A model generated the notes under the pieces. It saw only the letters and a list, made by a program, of their open reading frames with translations. It did not search any database and was not told where the DNA came from. Made by a program: the position numbers and the translations under genes. Positions 20,576 to 31,594 of a stretch of 64,000 nucleotides of DNA are shown here, one piece after another. The stretch comes from Eublepharis macularius (taxonomy: Eukaryota > Chordata > Lepidosauria > Squamata > Eublepharidae), in NCBI RefSeq assembly GCF_028583425.1, contig NC_072807.1, positions 35,965,001 to 36,029,000 on the forward strand, in the 5' to 3' direction. Each line of letters begins with the position of its first letter. Position 1 is the stretch's first letter.

Positions 20576-20884
20576 CTGTTGCCCACTGCATATGAATTAA
20601 AAACCTTATAGCTGGGCCAAAATGGAGGGCTGGGGGCTTTTTGAAAAAGCTTTGTTTAGATGTAAAAAAAGAAATATCACCTTTTGGTGATTTTTAAAGG
20701 ATGTGGAAATCAGGAAATAGATTTGTCTACATAGAAGTTGTGAGGTTGGCATGCTCCATATACGATCCCTGATTGGCTGGGATCATATCCAGGGTAACCA
20801 AGCAACCCTTGTTTCAAAGAAAGTAAGTAGGAACAGCCTATGAGAACGGTGAGCAAGGGCACGAGTCTAGGGGATCATTTAACA
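20576..20884. other. Unassigned sequence
   Basis: No recognised feature. Confidence 0.35.
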
Positions 20885-21175
20885 CACATGTAAAGTGTGT
20901 GCAAGCACTGAGTCATTACTGACCCATGGGGGACGTCGCATTGCAACATTTTCTTGGCAGACTTTTGTCACGGGATAGTTTGCCATTGCCTTCCCCAGTC
21001 ATCTACACTTTACCCCCAGGAAACTGGGTACTCATTTTACCGACCTCGGAAGGATGGAAGGCTGAGTCAACCTTGAGCCAGATTCCTGAACCCGGCTTCT
21101 GCCAGGATCGAACTCAGGTCGTGAGCAGAGCTTGGGCTGCAGTACTGCAGCTTACCACTCTGTGCCACGGGACTC
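20885..21175 (-). mobile_element. tRNA-derived SINE (near full length)
   Basis: Read on the minus strand it begins GTGGCACAGAGTGGTAAGCT (A-box region) and has the B-box GTTCGATCC near 21108-21116. A long body follows with GGAAGGCAATGGCAAACTAT and GACTCAGTGCTTGC at the end. Internal pol III boxes and a body without a frame define a SINE. The layout is common in squamates, but I do not assign a formal family name. Confidence 0.8.
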
Positions 21176-24170
21176 ACACATGTACCCATCCTCAAACCTT
21201 TGCCTTCTTATTGTACTCCCAAGTGCCCCCAGGTTCCCTGGTCACAAACAAACACCATATGTGCTAAGCCCTTTGGCATCCACTTCAGCAAGTAGTTGGG
21301 TTTTTAAAAAATAAGTTATAAAAGCAGAGAGGGGGGCTCTTGCAGTGAAAGAAAGAATATTTTGCATGAAGAGGACCCTTTCCTCCAAGTTCCGGTCCAA
21401 TCAAAGTTTATTGTATACTGCCTTGCTGCCTTACAATATAAAATCATAGTCTAAAAAGCAAAACAATGCATCATTCAAATGGGCTCACTGCCCCAGCAAT
21501 TCAGCATCTCCTTCCGAAGAAACTGCAAACCAATCCAGATGTTAAATGAGCCGCACCGACACTGATCACAACTTTATACGTTCAAATGTTATCCGTAAGC
21601 ATCCCAGTTAAGTTTGGGCAGCGTCTCCAGTTAAAAGGATAATGCTGAGCTTGGAAAGATGCTTGCTGGAGACCCAGCCACTGCGAACCAGCCCTGAGGA
21701 TACTGGGCCAAGATGGATCACGGATCTAATTCAAGGCAGATGGATCACGGATCTAATTCAAGGTGGCCGCCTCCTGCATTCATACCATCTTTTCAGTCTG
21801 CGGGGAAGCTGCTTGAGATGCAAGGACAAAAATGTGTCATCTCAGAAATGGTCTCGGATGCATGCTCTCCTCTCTCTCCTCTTTCTTGATTCAGACAGGG
21901 CATGAAACGGTAGTGTGTTTTAACAAGGGATAGTTTATGAAACCAGGGCTTGGCTCACAGACTGCCATTCAAATCCTGGCTTTCCTCCACTTTTACTCTT
22001 TCCTCTGGTCTCCCCAACAGAGATCCGTCTCGTATCTCTCCTTACCTGTGTTGGAAGCAGCACCAAAGCATAAGCCGGGATGTGCATATTCATACATCAT
22101 GCAAAAAGTCTAACCGTTAGCTTTACCAGATCTCCCCAGTCAGCCCTAACTTCTGGCCCCGAACCCTAGCTCTTGTTGGAGCAAAAATGGAGGATGAGAC
22201 GTTCAGACAATCACAGTAGTGGCAGTTAGTTTAATTAACCCGTGGTGTAAGGATCAGGCCCTGAGCCTTTTTAATATTAAAACTGGCCTCTGATTTACCT
22301 TTCCATAATCAAGCCGGAGAGAGGCAGGAAGCAAAGGGGGAAATTGAATGGCCGTTTGCTTTCCTTTTATACCTCTCATTGGATGCTGGAAGAAAGTGAC
22401 AAGCCTAGGATAAATTTATCGTGTGTTGTTCTAGCCTTTTGCCTCTGTCATAAACATCAGAGACCTGGGAGATGAATCCTACGTGAGATACATGAGATAC
22501 ATTGAGGGCCTCCTAGTCATGGCGATCTAGGGAAGACACTGGTTTAGGAGAGGACTTCTTTCCCTGGGGAGGGCACAAAAGGAGCAAGCAGCCATTCAGC
22601 TAGCACTACTCCGGGGAGAGGTGACAGGGGGTCGTGGATGGTAGGCCTTCTCCCCCTTCCTAGACAACACACTGCCCATCTTAAGCTGCAGAGGAATAAG
22701 TTATACTGTGCTAATTCTGACCATGTAAGTTAGACCAGGAACAACTGTTTTCCTTTTCTTTTAAACAGATGCAAAACCCTCGGCCACAATCCTCTTTTCC
22801 CTTACTTGTGTGGTCTTTCTCTTTTGGAAGTTTGCTGTAGTAAAAAAAGACCTCTTTTGGTTAAGATAAAGTTGGGTCTGTTCTCACTCAAATACTGGCT
22901 GCCTGCTCACATACCAGAACCTTATGTATGCTCAGAGGCTAACAAGCTCTCCCCATGGCTGGAAAGGAAAAGCCTAGTTCCTAGGTGGGGTGGTGGCAGC
23001 ACACTACCAAAGTACTTGGCAATAGGGAGACGAAGGGACCTCCTCCCCGATCCATAACACACAGGTTGTATGCCGACTGATCTGAGCCTCTCTCTTACTT
23101 TCTGCAACAGTTCCTATGAATTCAATTTGATCTGTGGGCAAGGGGTGGGGGGGAAACCCCTCATCTCTCTGTTTTAATTTTTATTGGCTCCTTAAAATAT
23201 ACCTATATCCAGTCAGTGCCAACAGCTGACATTTTAAAAAATGGTACATGACTGTGCCTTCAATGCACTAAAGAGAAGGAAATGATGATATACAAGTGGA
23301 AGAGGGAAAGGATGGAGAAACCAGGGAGACAGTGGAGTGGCGGATAATTGAATGTCAAGGTTGACATGTCTAATATTTATGTTAGGAGTGGCACATCTGT
23401 AACACTCAGCTCTGGCTTTTTGTGAGTCATAAAGTCTAAAGGGAAAAAAGTAATGGGAAAGAGAAGCTAATAGTTACGTATATATTTTTATTGAGGCATT
23501 CAGGAAACTACAGATAAGAAAAGAGGAGAAGCTTTTGAAATATAAGAAAAGAAGGTAGGAAGACATACGGTAAGGTTGGGAAAGCTTCTGCTGGTGTGAG
23601 AATAGCAGGGGGATGTGATTTCCACAAGGATGCACCTTTGTGAAAAAGGCTAACGTGCCAATGTCTGGAGAAGGCGTCAGAGAGTATCCACAAATGCTCA
23701 CATCTCAACATTTGTGTGACCTCAGATAAACACTTAGATGATTATGATGTGTGAACTTCCACTTTGGTTTCGACCAAATTTATCATCTCTGACAATAAAA
23801 AAATCCTTGATCACCATTTTCAGCTTATTGGCTGCTTGGTCCACGCCAGGTTTTGAGATGTTCCATCCTCCCCCTTTCCTCCCATCTTCAAGTGTTGTAA
23901 AATTTCCTTTTAAGAACCTTGGAACTCAAGGATTGGAAGTACTCTAAATGGATGCAAAGAAGAGACTTTCATTCTCCAGAAGGTCTCTCGTCCTCAGAAA
24001 GAACGGGGCTTTGTTTCCCTTATCTCCGAGCAGCATGAGGCTCTTTGCACCCAACACTGTTCTTAGTTTTCCATTCCCCCTAAAGCGTTTTTGCTGTTAG
24101 CATCAAACGGGATGAGAAACGAGGTTCCGGTCTGACTCTCCTTTGCTGGTTCCAGTGTTTGTTGAGTCTA
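21176..24170. other. Unassigned sequence (about 3 kb)
   Basis: A 27-bp direct duplication (GATGGATCACGGATCTAATT and following) lies at 21711-21764. The segment 22190-22460 is AT-rich, non-repetitive and compositionally even, and is a candidate conserved element. A LINE-like tail (AAGTTTATTGTATACTGC) is near 21410. No gene is recognised. Confidence 0.4.
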
Positions 24171-24192
24171 AGGGCCAAGCTACACATGATTG
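24171..24192 (+). mobile_element. Terminal scrap of MITE family 1
   Basis: AGGGCCAAGCTACACATGA is present, but the sequence then diverges at once. It is either a broken element or a deletion product. Confidence 0.5.
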
Positions 24193-24309
24193 CATTCAGT
24201 ATGGCGACAAACCAAGCAAGCAAAGCCGGATCACAACTTACTGCCTTGGTTCGGTTATCTGTGCCCCGAAGTCATGGCAGGCCACTTACACCACACAAAA
24301 AGAATCTGT

Positions 24310-24427
24310 GGGCCAAGCTACAAGTGACGAATGACACTTGAACGGCAAGTGTATTTCTCCCTGTTCACTTGCCCTCCACTGAATCCACTTGCCGTTCAAG
24401 TGTCATTCGTCACTTGTAGCTTGGCCC
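24310..24427 (+). mobile_element. 118-bp palindromic MITE, family 1, copy 4
   Basis: This is the cleanest copy. Both arms carry ACAAGTGACG and GAACGGCAAG with no mismatch between them. The flanks (TGT and CAA) do not form an obvious duplication. Confidence 0.85.
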
Positions 24428-24583
24428 CAAGTCTGCCCCTGCCTCCTCCACTATTCACACACACACACACACCGCAACGAACTCTACCTAGGAGCTGCAT
24501 CAGCAAATGTGTTTTCCCTCTTCATTCTCCAAGAATATTCTCCAAGAAGTCCTTTTGGGCTCATGCACTGCTTGCCACACTGT

Positions 24584-24701
24584 GGGCCAAGCTACACATG
24601 ACGAATGACACTTGAACAGCAAGTGTATTTCTCCCTGTTCACTTGCCCTCCACTCAATCCACTTGCCGTTCAAGTGTCATTCGTCATGTGTAGCTTGACC
24701 C
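24584..24701 (+). mobile_element. 118-bp palindromic MITE, family 1, copy 5
   Basis: Both arms carry ACACATGACG. The copy lies 156 bp downstream of copy 4 in the same orientation, but it is of the other arm subtype, so it is not a tandem duplicate. Confidence 0.85.
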
Positions 24702-24849
24702 TAAGTTGAAAGTCTCCAAGAATGATCTCAAATTTGTAACTGACTAGAGAAGAAAAGCTTGCCCCATTCTTGTGACTTTAATAGAGGTTTGATCAGCAGG
24801 GAAAAAAACCTGGGTTCACATCTTTCCTCTTCATTTGAAGCTTGCTGGA

Positions 24850-25012
24850 TGACCTTGGGACAGTCCAGTAGCACCTTAAAGACCAGCTGGATTCCCAGGG
24901 TATGAGCTTTCAAGAGTCAGAAAGCAAATATCCAGGACATCTAGGTGGTCTTTAAGGAGCTACTGGTCCCAAATCTTTCTCTTCTACTACAGGCCAACAT
25001 GGCTACCCACCT
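24850..25012. mobile_element. Penelope-like inverted dimer, family 2, decayed
   Basis: The left arm is CAGTCCAGTAGCACCTTAAA. The right arm is GGTCTTTAAGGAGCTACTGG followed by CCAACATGGCTACCCACC. The hammerhead region is reduced to GAGCTTTCAAGAGTC. Confidence 0.5.
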
Positions 25013-25302
25013 GAAACTTGGGTCAGTCCCTCTCTTTCTCGTCCAAACCTACCACATAACTTGATTTTAAGGAGGAAGGAGAAACCATGTCTGGTGTCTT
25101 GAGCTCCTTCCAGGAAGGGCAGGATAAAAATACAGAAAATAGATTTATTGTTAGACAGAAATTGGCATGGAATCTTTTCATGCAAAATAGATAATGTGAT
25201 CCCCCATTCGCCAACACAGATTAAATATTGTCGAAGGCTTTCACGGCCGGAGAACAATGGTTGTTTTCCGGGCTGTGTAGCCGTGGTCTTGGCATTGTAG
25301 TT

Positions 25303-25343
25303 CCTGATGTTTCGCCAGCAGCTGTGACTGGCATCTTCAGAGG
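25303..25343 (-). ncRNA. Hammerhead-ribozyme-like motif, left arm
   Basis: On the minus strand the order is CCU, CUGAAGA, stem II GCCAG/CUGGC (5 bp, perfect), GAAA, CAUC, AGG. Stem I is CCU/AGG. The second stem III pair is C opposite A, which may be a decayed CG pair. Confidence 0.55.
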
Positions 25344-25395
25344 TGTAGCACCAAAAGACAGTGACACTGAGAGATCTCTGTCTTTTGGTGCTACA

Positions 25396-25436
25396 CCTCT
25401 GAAGATGCCAGTCACAGCTGCTGGCGAAATGTCAGG
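25396..25436 (+). ncRNA. Hammerhead-ribozyme-like motif, right arm
   Basis: CCU (25396-25398), CUGAAGA (25399-25405), a perfect 5-bp stem II, GAAA (25426-25429), UGUC and AGG are present. The cleavage site would be the C before AGG. Confidence 0.55.
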
Positions 25437-25499
25437 AACTACAATGCCAAGACCACGGCTATACAGCCCGGAAAACCCACAACAACCACAGATTAAATA

Positions 25500-25925
25500 C
25501 TTTAATTATTAAATACTTTCATTATTTATTCTTAAAGTTTAAAGGGGCACCTATAGGAGCCATTTCAAAAGTTAAGCGCTCCGGTCTGGCATGATCCATT
25601 TCTCATACTGAAGTGAGCGTTTGATAAAATTTCCAGTCTATCAAAACTGCAATCATTTTCAAGCATGATTTTACCCTTTAGATAAAATTGCAAATTGTCC
25701 TGCGTTTGACTTCACTGTGATAAAGAGACAGTTTTTGTTTTACCTTTTGCTTTCAGGCATTCACGGAAGACAACTTGTACCCCAACAGTTGACGGATGGT
25801 GTTCAAGGATGCACACAGGTTGAATGAGGTGTTTATCTTATTCAAGAACTAGGACACAGCATCCCATTTTCCCATTTGTAGTTTCTTGAGGTTTTTTCCC
25901 TAAAAAGAAGTAGGGACTACTGACA
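25500..25925. other. Unassigned AT-rich sequence
   Basis: No recognised feature. Confidence 0.35.
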
Positions 25926-25927
25926 CA

Positions 25928-26725
25928 ATTTTAAAGTTGATAATGAGGAGATTGAAATTGTTCAAGATTTTCTATTCCTTGGCTCAATCATCAACCAAAA
26001 GGGAGACTGCAATGAGGAAATCAGAGGGAGACAGAGACTTGGAAAAGCAGCTGTGAGCTGTAGAAAAGATCCTTAAAGATAAAGATATTTCTCTGAGGAC
26101 CAAGATCAAGATAATCCAAACAACAGATTCCACGGACAGCCAAAAAGACAAATAACTAGGTTCTAGATCAAATCAAGCCTGAATTCTCCCTAGAGGCTAA
26201 AATGACAAAATTGATATTATTGTACTTTGGTCACATTATGAGAAGACAAGATTCTCTGGAAAAGTCAATAATGCCAGGAAAATTAGAAGGCAGTAAGAAA
26301 AGAGGAAGCCCTAAAATGAGATGGCCTGACTCAATAAAAGAAGCCACGTCCTCCAGTTTGCAGGATCTGAGCAAGTCTGTTAATGATAGGATGTTTTGGA
26401 GGTCTTTCATTCATAGGGTTGCAGCAGCAGCAACAATAATAATAATAACAATAATGTTTGATGTATATATACCGCCCTTCAAGATGACTTAACACCCACT
26501 CAGAGCGGTTTACAAAGTATGTCATTATTATCCCCACAACAACAAAATACCCTGTGAGGTGGGTGGGGCTGAGAGAGCTCTGAGAGAGCTGTGACTGACC
26601 CAAGGTCACCCAGCTGGCTTCAAGCAGAGGAGTGGGGAATCAAACCCGGTTCTCCAGATTAGAATCCCATGCTCTTAACCGCTACACCTGATGGCACATA
26701 ACACACACACACACACACACACACA
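25928..26725 (+). mobile_element. RTE-BovB LINE 3' end, split by a SINE
   Basis: Coding remnants start with AATTTTAAAGTTGATAATGA and run through CCTTGGCTCAATCATCAACC to GAAGCCACGTCCTCCAG. They break off near 26418 where the SINE sits, and resume at about 26688 with GATGGCACATAACACAC. An AC repeat ends the element. There is an internal deletion near 26115 relative to the copy at 30960. Confidence 0.8.
26420..26690 (-). mobile_element. tRNA SINE with GGCGGTATATA tail, inserted in BovB
   Basis: On the minus strand the head reads GTGTAGCGGTTAAGAGC with a B-box-like GGTTTGATTCC. The body holds CAGCTGGGTGACCTTGGGTC and the tail GAAGGGCGGTATATATAC, followed by an AAT/CAG-rich simple tail (26423-26455). 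The same SINE occurs at 35692 and 48672. Confidence 0.85.
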
Positions 26726-27425
26726 TGTGGGTCACATTTACATGCATTTCATACTCAGGTTTGCTAAGCCCAATAATACCAAGTTGGGCCAGTGAACAGT
26801 CCTCCATGATTGATTTTATTCTTGGTATTTTCCCAACCGTAAGCATAAGCCCTTTCAATATCTTGTCATCATAACGCCATCAGCAGAGGCATCTTGGTTT
26901 CTTTTCCCTCCAACGTCGCTGCAACTCAAGATTTCATCACTCATTTTGTGGGAAGTCACTTAGAGCGTGATTGCCCTCTCGAGTCAACAGCATAAGGAAC
27001 ATATAGAAAGTTATAAACCACATAATAGTGGCTAGCTCTTAATGGCTCTTCAGGAAGTTGATCAGGGCCAACACAGGAGAAGAGCGATTCGCCAGGTAAT
27101 GGCTTCTTTTGTGGCCAGAATGGGAGGCAAGACTGGCCCTTTTACTGCAGTAAAGGCAAGAGCCATTTTCAGATACCACCTCAAAGTATTTCAGAAAGAT
27201 AATTCCTCTTGAGTGCTCGAGGGGGGCGGCATGCAAACAATTGCACCCTCCCATCCAAATAGGCTTTTTAAAATTCCTTGTCATGTCCTGACCTCTGTTG
27301 AAACAGTGACCATGAGAGATGGTGTTATCTTAGCACCAGGGATCCACCTTCTCTGGAAGCTTAATCCAATTAGCCAGGCTCATGATGCATCAAGAGGATT
27401 TTGCCAAGTTTTGGCTTGTGCCAGG
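26726..27425. other. Unassigned sequence
   Basis: No gene or known repeat is recognised. Confidence 0.4.
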
Positions 27426-27860
27426 ATGTAACTAGTGCCTGGAAATTGGAGCGCATTCTCACGTGATGCATCTGTAGGATTCCCAGGAGCCCACTGGTGG
27501 TGGGCAAACTCCTAGGGGTTTGTCCCCTCATTTGCTGATTGCTCAGTGATCGGTGGGAAGAGGCAAACTCCCAGAGCTTGCCTGCCACTGGCAGGCACCT
27601 CAGGAGCACGTGCTGTGCACGCGCTCACACCTGACATGGTGACATCACTTCCATAAGTGATGTCATTGCACCAACCATAGGAGCATCCCTGAGCTCTGTT
27701 TGGGGCCAGTTTGGGCCCCAAACCAGCCAAATCAGAGCTGTGCAGAGTGCGGGAGCGCTCGCGCAGCAGGAGCAACGATGTCATGTGCGGAAGGGATGTC
27801 ATCATGTCAACACTGGAGCACGCGCGCATGTGCACATGTGAGGATTTGAAATGGATCAGG
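27426..27860. repeat. Unclassified GC-rich block with hairpins
   Basis: Base composition shifts sharply to GC and CpG-rich. An 11-bp perfect hairpin, TGACATCACTT/AAGTGATGTCA, lies at 27640-27665, and an alternating purine-pyrimidine run at 27818-27840. The abrupt edges suggest an inserted element, but I cannot define terminal repeats. Confidence 0.45.
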
Positions 27861-27864
27861 ATCA

Positions 27865-28940
27865 GGTAAGTGCTGAGTCCCAAACTGCAACAGAAGGGTG
27901 AAGCACAGAGCCTTTTAATCAATTACAGGCTTCCAGTACATCTTTCTAAATTATCTGAGTCAGGACTCAGACTTACAGCAGCTCCTGATCCTGTATCCTG
28001 GAGGCAGTTAAGCAGAATTCAGCAATCTGGCCAAAGGGGGGCATGCAGCGTCATGGTCCAGCCAAGAAGCCTTGTGATGACTTTCCCTTGAGTGTGCAGG
28101 GAAGGGCAAAAGGCAGGGCCATGCCTCACACCGAAGAAAGCATTCTGCATCTCAAAAAAGCCCTTGGTTGACGTTGCTGGACGTATGTGTGCAGGGGGGA
28201 AAGCTCCCTGCACACTCCAGGGAAAGTCACCACCTGTAATTGATTACAGACTAGCTCTGTGGTTCACCCTCCCATTGCAGTAGACCTCCAGTCTACTGCA
28301 ACAACCTTGATTGGTTGTTGTTCAACCAATTAGGGTGCAGGAGAATAAAGGGGACACAATAACTTGCAAAATATATCATACAAGACGATAAACTAGCTAC
28401 ATGGCAGCAGTCAACATACGCTAATTTTAAAAGCCAGATGGTGGACGACTCTCATCGGGAGGGTTCAGATCTTCACTTCTCCTCTGTCCAAGTCAGTGGA
28501 GACCTAGCTTAGCCTTAGCCATATTATTGATCAGAAAGTAGTAATTTTCCGTTAATGGAAGCCACTTCCATCAATTGAACAGAACTTCTCTGACTCTCCA
28601 CCAACCCCCCCCCCAAAGCACCGCCCCTGTTTGTTAGAGGAACTTCAAGGACAGCATGAGGAGCAGGGCTGTGGTGTCCCACCACGTGGTGGGAGGAGTT
28701 CGTGGTGGAAGGAGGAAATTAATGAAAATTACCCTCCTCCCACTGGTGGAAAATGACCTCTGGTTCCAACCAGTAATTGCAATGGTGCTATGAATTAATA
28801 TTATTCATTCAATATTCATTATTCAATATTATTCATGACTATTAATGTCAATAAATACAGTACAATAAATACAGTACAATAAATACAATAGAAACCAAAA
28901 AAGCAGGCCAGAATGAATCAGGTGATATGCCCTAAATCTT
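27865..28940. other. Unassigned sequence with small hairpins and tandem words
   Basis: An 11-bp stem, TTGCAGTAGAC/GTCTACTGCAA, lies near 28275-28302, and a three-fold AATAAATACAGTAC word at about 28851-28888. No gene is recognised. Confidence 0.4.
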
Positions 28941-28944
28941 ATAA

Positions 28945-29330
28945 AGGCTCCTGGGTCAGGTTTGATTGGACGTCTGAGCAACAAACAATACCAAATGCAG
29001 CAGCATCCTTTATTGGCATTACATCCATGTTAACAAAAACACTCGACGCATCCAGAACTCAGTCTACAAATACACAACTCGCCTCATAGATGCAAGATAC
29101 AAAAATTTAGCTACAGTTTCAATAACTTTTTGGTTCTGAGTAGCCAATAGGAAGATAACTTTACATTTATCAGATTTTCCAATTTGCTCTCTCAACAGCG
29201 GGTCAATGAGTATGGGACGTATATCACAGTAATAAGTACAATACAAAAAAAAACATGTTCCAGAGTTTCTATGTCTCGCTGAGCACAACTGCATAACCTG
29301 TTAGCATATGGCAAACAAACAATGACACCC
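28945..29330 (-). mobile_element. Non-LTR retrotransposon C-terminal fragment
   Basis: A minus-strand frame at 29064-29294 (76 codons) ends a LINE-like ORF: CSARHRNSGTCFFLYC resembles the Cys/His motif found after the reverse transcriptase in several LINE clades, and VAKFLYLASMRR resembles their terminal segment. A 3' UTR with CAATAAAGGATGC follows. The clade cannot be fixed by eye. Confidence 0.45.
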
Positions 29331-29334
29331 TAAG

Positions 29335-30118
29335 CAGAGTTACACCTTTGGAAGCCTGTGGAAATCAACGGATGTGGGAGGCTCTGGCAATGCTTAGGAG
29401 TGAACCTCTGGAGGCTCACTGCTTGCTTACAGCGAGCCGACTCAATCTTCCTGTCTCCACTCCTCCCACAATTTGACAGGTGCCCAAGTCTGACAAGAGA
29501 GCATCATGGTTTATACATGTTAAAAGCACACAAAACCCATGAAGCTGCCTAAAAGTGAATTAGACCATCCGTCTGATAGAATAGGTGACTCAGCATGCCT
29601 TGGATATCGGGGGGCGCTGCATGTCTCTCTATGTGTATGTGTAACGCTCTTGATAGTAAGGAGCTTCTCTTTGTCTAAGGTGGGAATGCCTCCTGCCTCT
29701 TCCTCTGTCTCTGTGTCCCTTGGGAGATTTCTTCTTCTTGCCTCATGGCCTTCCAAAGGCGAATAATGTATATTTCAGAGCTCCTGCCATGAAGGCCTCA
29801 TCTACAGACCCACCTGCAGCCTCGCCGCCAGACTATCTGGCCATGGAATTTATAGGGAAAGTGACTCTTTAAACTAGGACTCTTTCTTCCTACTCCAAGA
29901 GATTGCCATGAATGGAATCTACCTCAATCAACTGTACGTTCTATCTTTCTGTAATTCAATTTCCTGAAGATTAATTACTGCACATTGAGGGAAATGCTTC
30001 TGACTAGTTAAGTCTGCTAGCAAATGAAATATAACTATTTCTAATACCATCAAGGTCGGTATGATCTATTCTGACTGGTAGCGGCTTTCCAGGATCTCAA
30101 GAGGAGGTCTTTCACATT
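29335..30118. other. Unassigned sequence
   Basis: A short tRNA-SINE body fragment may lie near 29540-29600. Nothing else is recognised. Confidence 0.4.
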
Positions 30119-30119
30119 A

Positions 30120-30685
30120 TTCATGCATTCATTCATTCGTTCGTTCATATATTCCATTTATAGTCCGCCTTTCTCACTGAGGGCAAAGCTACAAGTGACA
30201 AAATGCGCTTGAACGGCAAGTGTATTTCTCCCTGTTCACTTGCCCTCCATGCGATCCACTTGCCGTTCAAGTGTCATTCGTCATTTGTAGCTTGGCCCTG
30301 AGACTCAATGCAGACTACATGGTGTGAGATTAGTACAATCAGGAGCAAGGACAAGGACAGGCATTTCCATACAGCGTCAAGGACATTTCCATAACCAATG
30401 TCATAGAGTAAATGAATACAAGTTTACAAAGATACAGCATTAGCAAGAATCCAATACGGGGCTGAAGAATTGCTGAAACAGAACATAATCAATTCTAGGA
30501 CTGACATTAGACAACATGAAGCACAACTAGTATATAGGAATATGTATTTAAAGCAACAGATAAAACATAAGGCAACATAATGGTGAAGTCTATGATTCCT
30601 AAATCATTAGCAAAACATCTGAGACCCCCTCCCTACAATACTGCCCACCTATCTGAGTAAAAAGCCTTTTTGAATAGTTACTTAC
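30120..30685 (-). mobile_element. L2-like LINE 3' end, split by MITE family 1
   Basis: On the minus strand the tail is TATAAATGGAATATATGAAC with ATTCATTCATTC repeats. The body after 30299 contains GACTCAATGCAGACTACATG and GACATTTCCATAACCAATG, matching 40745-40880. Confidence 0.7.
30181..30298 (+). mobile_element. 118-bp palindromic MITE, family 1, copy 6
   Basis: TGA is duplicated at 30178-30180 and 30299-30301. The arms are decayed relative to other copies (GACAAAATGCGC on the left, ATTTGTAG on the right). It is inserted in an L2 tail. Confidence 0.85.
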
Positions 30686-30689
30686 TTCC

Positions 30690-30790
30690 TGATCCTTACC
30701 AGAGATACTGGGAATTGAACCTGAGATCTTCTGCATGCCAAACAAAGGCTCTTCCACTGAGCCACGATCCCTCCCCTTGTTTCTTGCAGT
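30690..30790 (-). repeat. tRNA-Ala-derived SINE head
   Basis: Read on the minus strand: GTGGCTCAGTGGAAGAGC, GCATGCAGAAGATCTCAGG and TTCAATTCCC. This retains a recognisable tRNA-like order of A and B boxes with a TGC-type anticodon region. Mutations in the arms make it a SINE head and not a tRNA gene. Confidence 0.65.
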
Positions 30791-30959
30791 GGACAAATAA
30801 TGAGGACAATGAATGTGCTGCTTTTACTCAGTGCAATATTTGATGGAGCAGATTGCTTGCTTGGCTGAAAGAAATGCTTGGGATAAATGAGGCCTCATGT
30901 AACAGCTGACTTGTTTAAAACATATTTATATATTTATATCCTGCTTTCCTCTGAGTGGG

Positions 30960-31590
30960 CCATCACAAGTCGAAAATGAATTTTCTATCCCTTGGCTCAA
31001 TCATCAACCAAAAGGGAGACTGCAATGAAGAAATCAGAAGAAGATTGAGACTTGGAAGAGCAGCTGTGAGAGAGCTAGAGAAGATCCTTAAAGATAAAGA
31101 TGTCTCTCTGGGAATCAAGATCAAGATATCCGAACTATGGTATTCCCCATTACGATGTATTGATGTGAAAGCTGGACAGTGAAGAAAGCTGACAGGAAGA
31201 AAATTGATCCATTTGAAATGTGGTGCTGGAGGAGTTTTGCAGATACCATGGACCATCAAAAAAAATGTGGGTACTAGATCAAATCAAGCCTGATTTCTCC
31301 CTAGAAGCTAAAATGACAAGACTAAGGCTATCATGCTTTGGTCACATCATGAGAAGACAAGATTCTCTGGAAAAGTCAATAATACTAGAAAATTGGAAAG
31401 CAGTAGGAAAAGAGGAAGACCTAAAACGAGATGGCTTGACTCAATAAAAGAAGCCACATCCTCCAGTTTGCAGGATCTGAGCAAGTCTATTAATGTTAGG
31501 CTGTTCTGAAAGTCTTTCATTCATCCATTGCTCCTTTCATTCATAGGTCAGAGGTGACTTGACGGCACATAACACATGCACACACTTTCT
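30960..31590 (+). mobile_element. RTE-BovB LINE 3' end
   Basis: The remnant runs from CCCTTGGCTCAATCATCAACC through GTGTGAAAGCTGGACAGTG-like words to GAGGTGACTTGACGGCACAT and AACACATGC. A 75-codon frame at 30955-31182 (FLSLGSIINQKGDCNEEIRR) is the C-terminal RTE domain after the reverse transcriptase. The frame breaks repeatedly downstream. Confidence 0.85.
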
Positions 31591-31594
31591 CTAA

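Larger units (their letters stand above)
25228..25486. mobile_element. Penelope-like inverted dimer, family 1, copy 2
   Basis: The left arm begins TTGTCGAAGGCTTTCACGG. The right arm is the inverse and ends GGAAAACCCACAACAACC. Flanking direct repeats of 12-13 bp, ACAGATTAAATA, lie at 25216-25227 and 25488-25499. The arms are cleaner than in copy 1, and both hammerhead-like motifs keep the invariant cores. Confidence 0.65.

Noticed and set aside
1396..24615. A recurring predicted peptide beginning MTLE, followed by QVYFSLFTC, at many positions
   Set aside because: It is the translation of the 118-bp palindromic MITE core and arms. It recurs only because the MITE does and has no coding signature of its own.
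24310..24701. Tandem duplication of MITE copies 4 and 5
   Set aside because: The copies belong to different arm subtypes and have unrelated flanks, so they are independent insertions.
30690..30790. tRNA-Ala gene
   Set aside because: A and B boxes are recognisable, but the acceptor and anticodon stems are mismatched and the context is a SINE.
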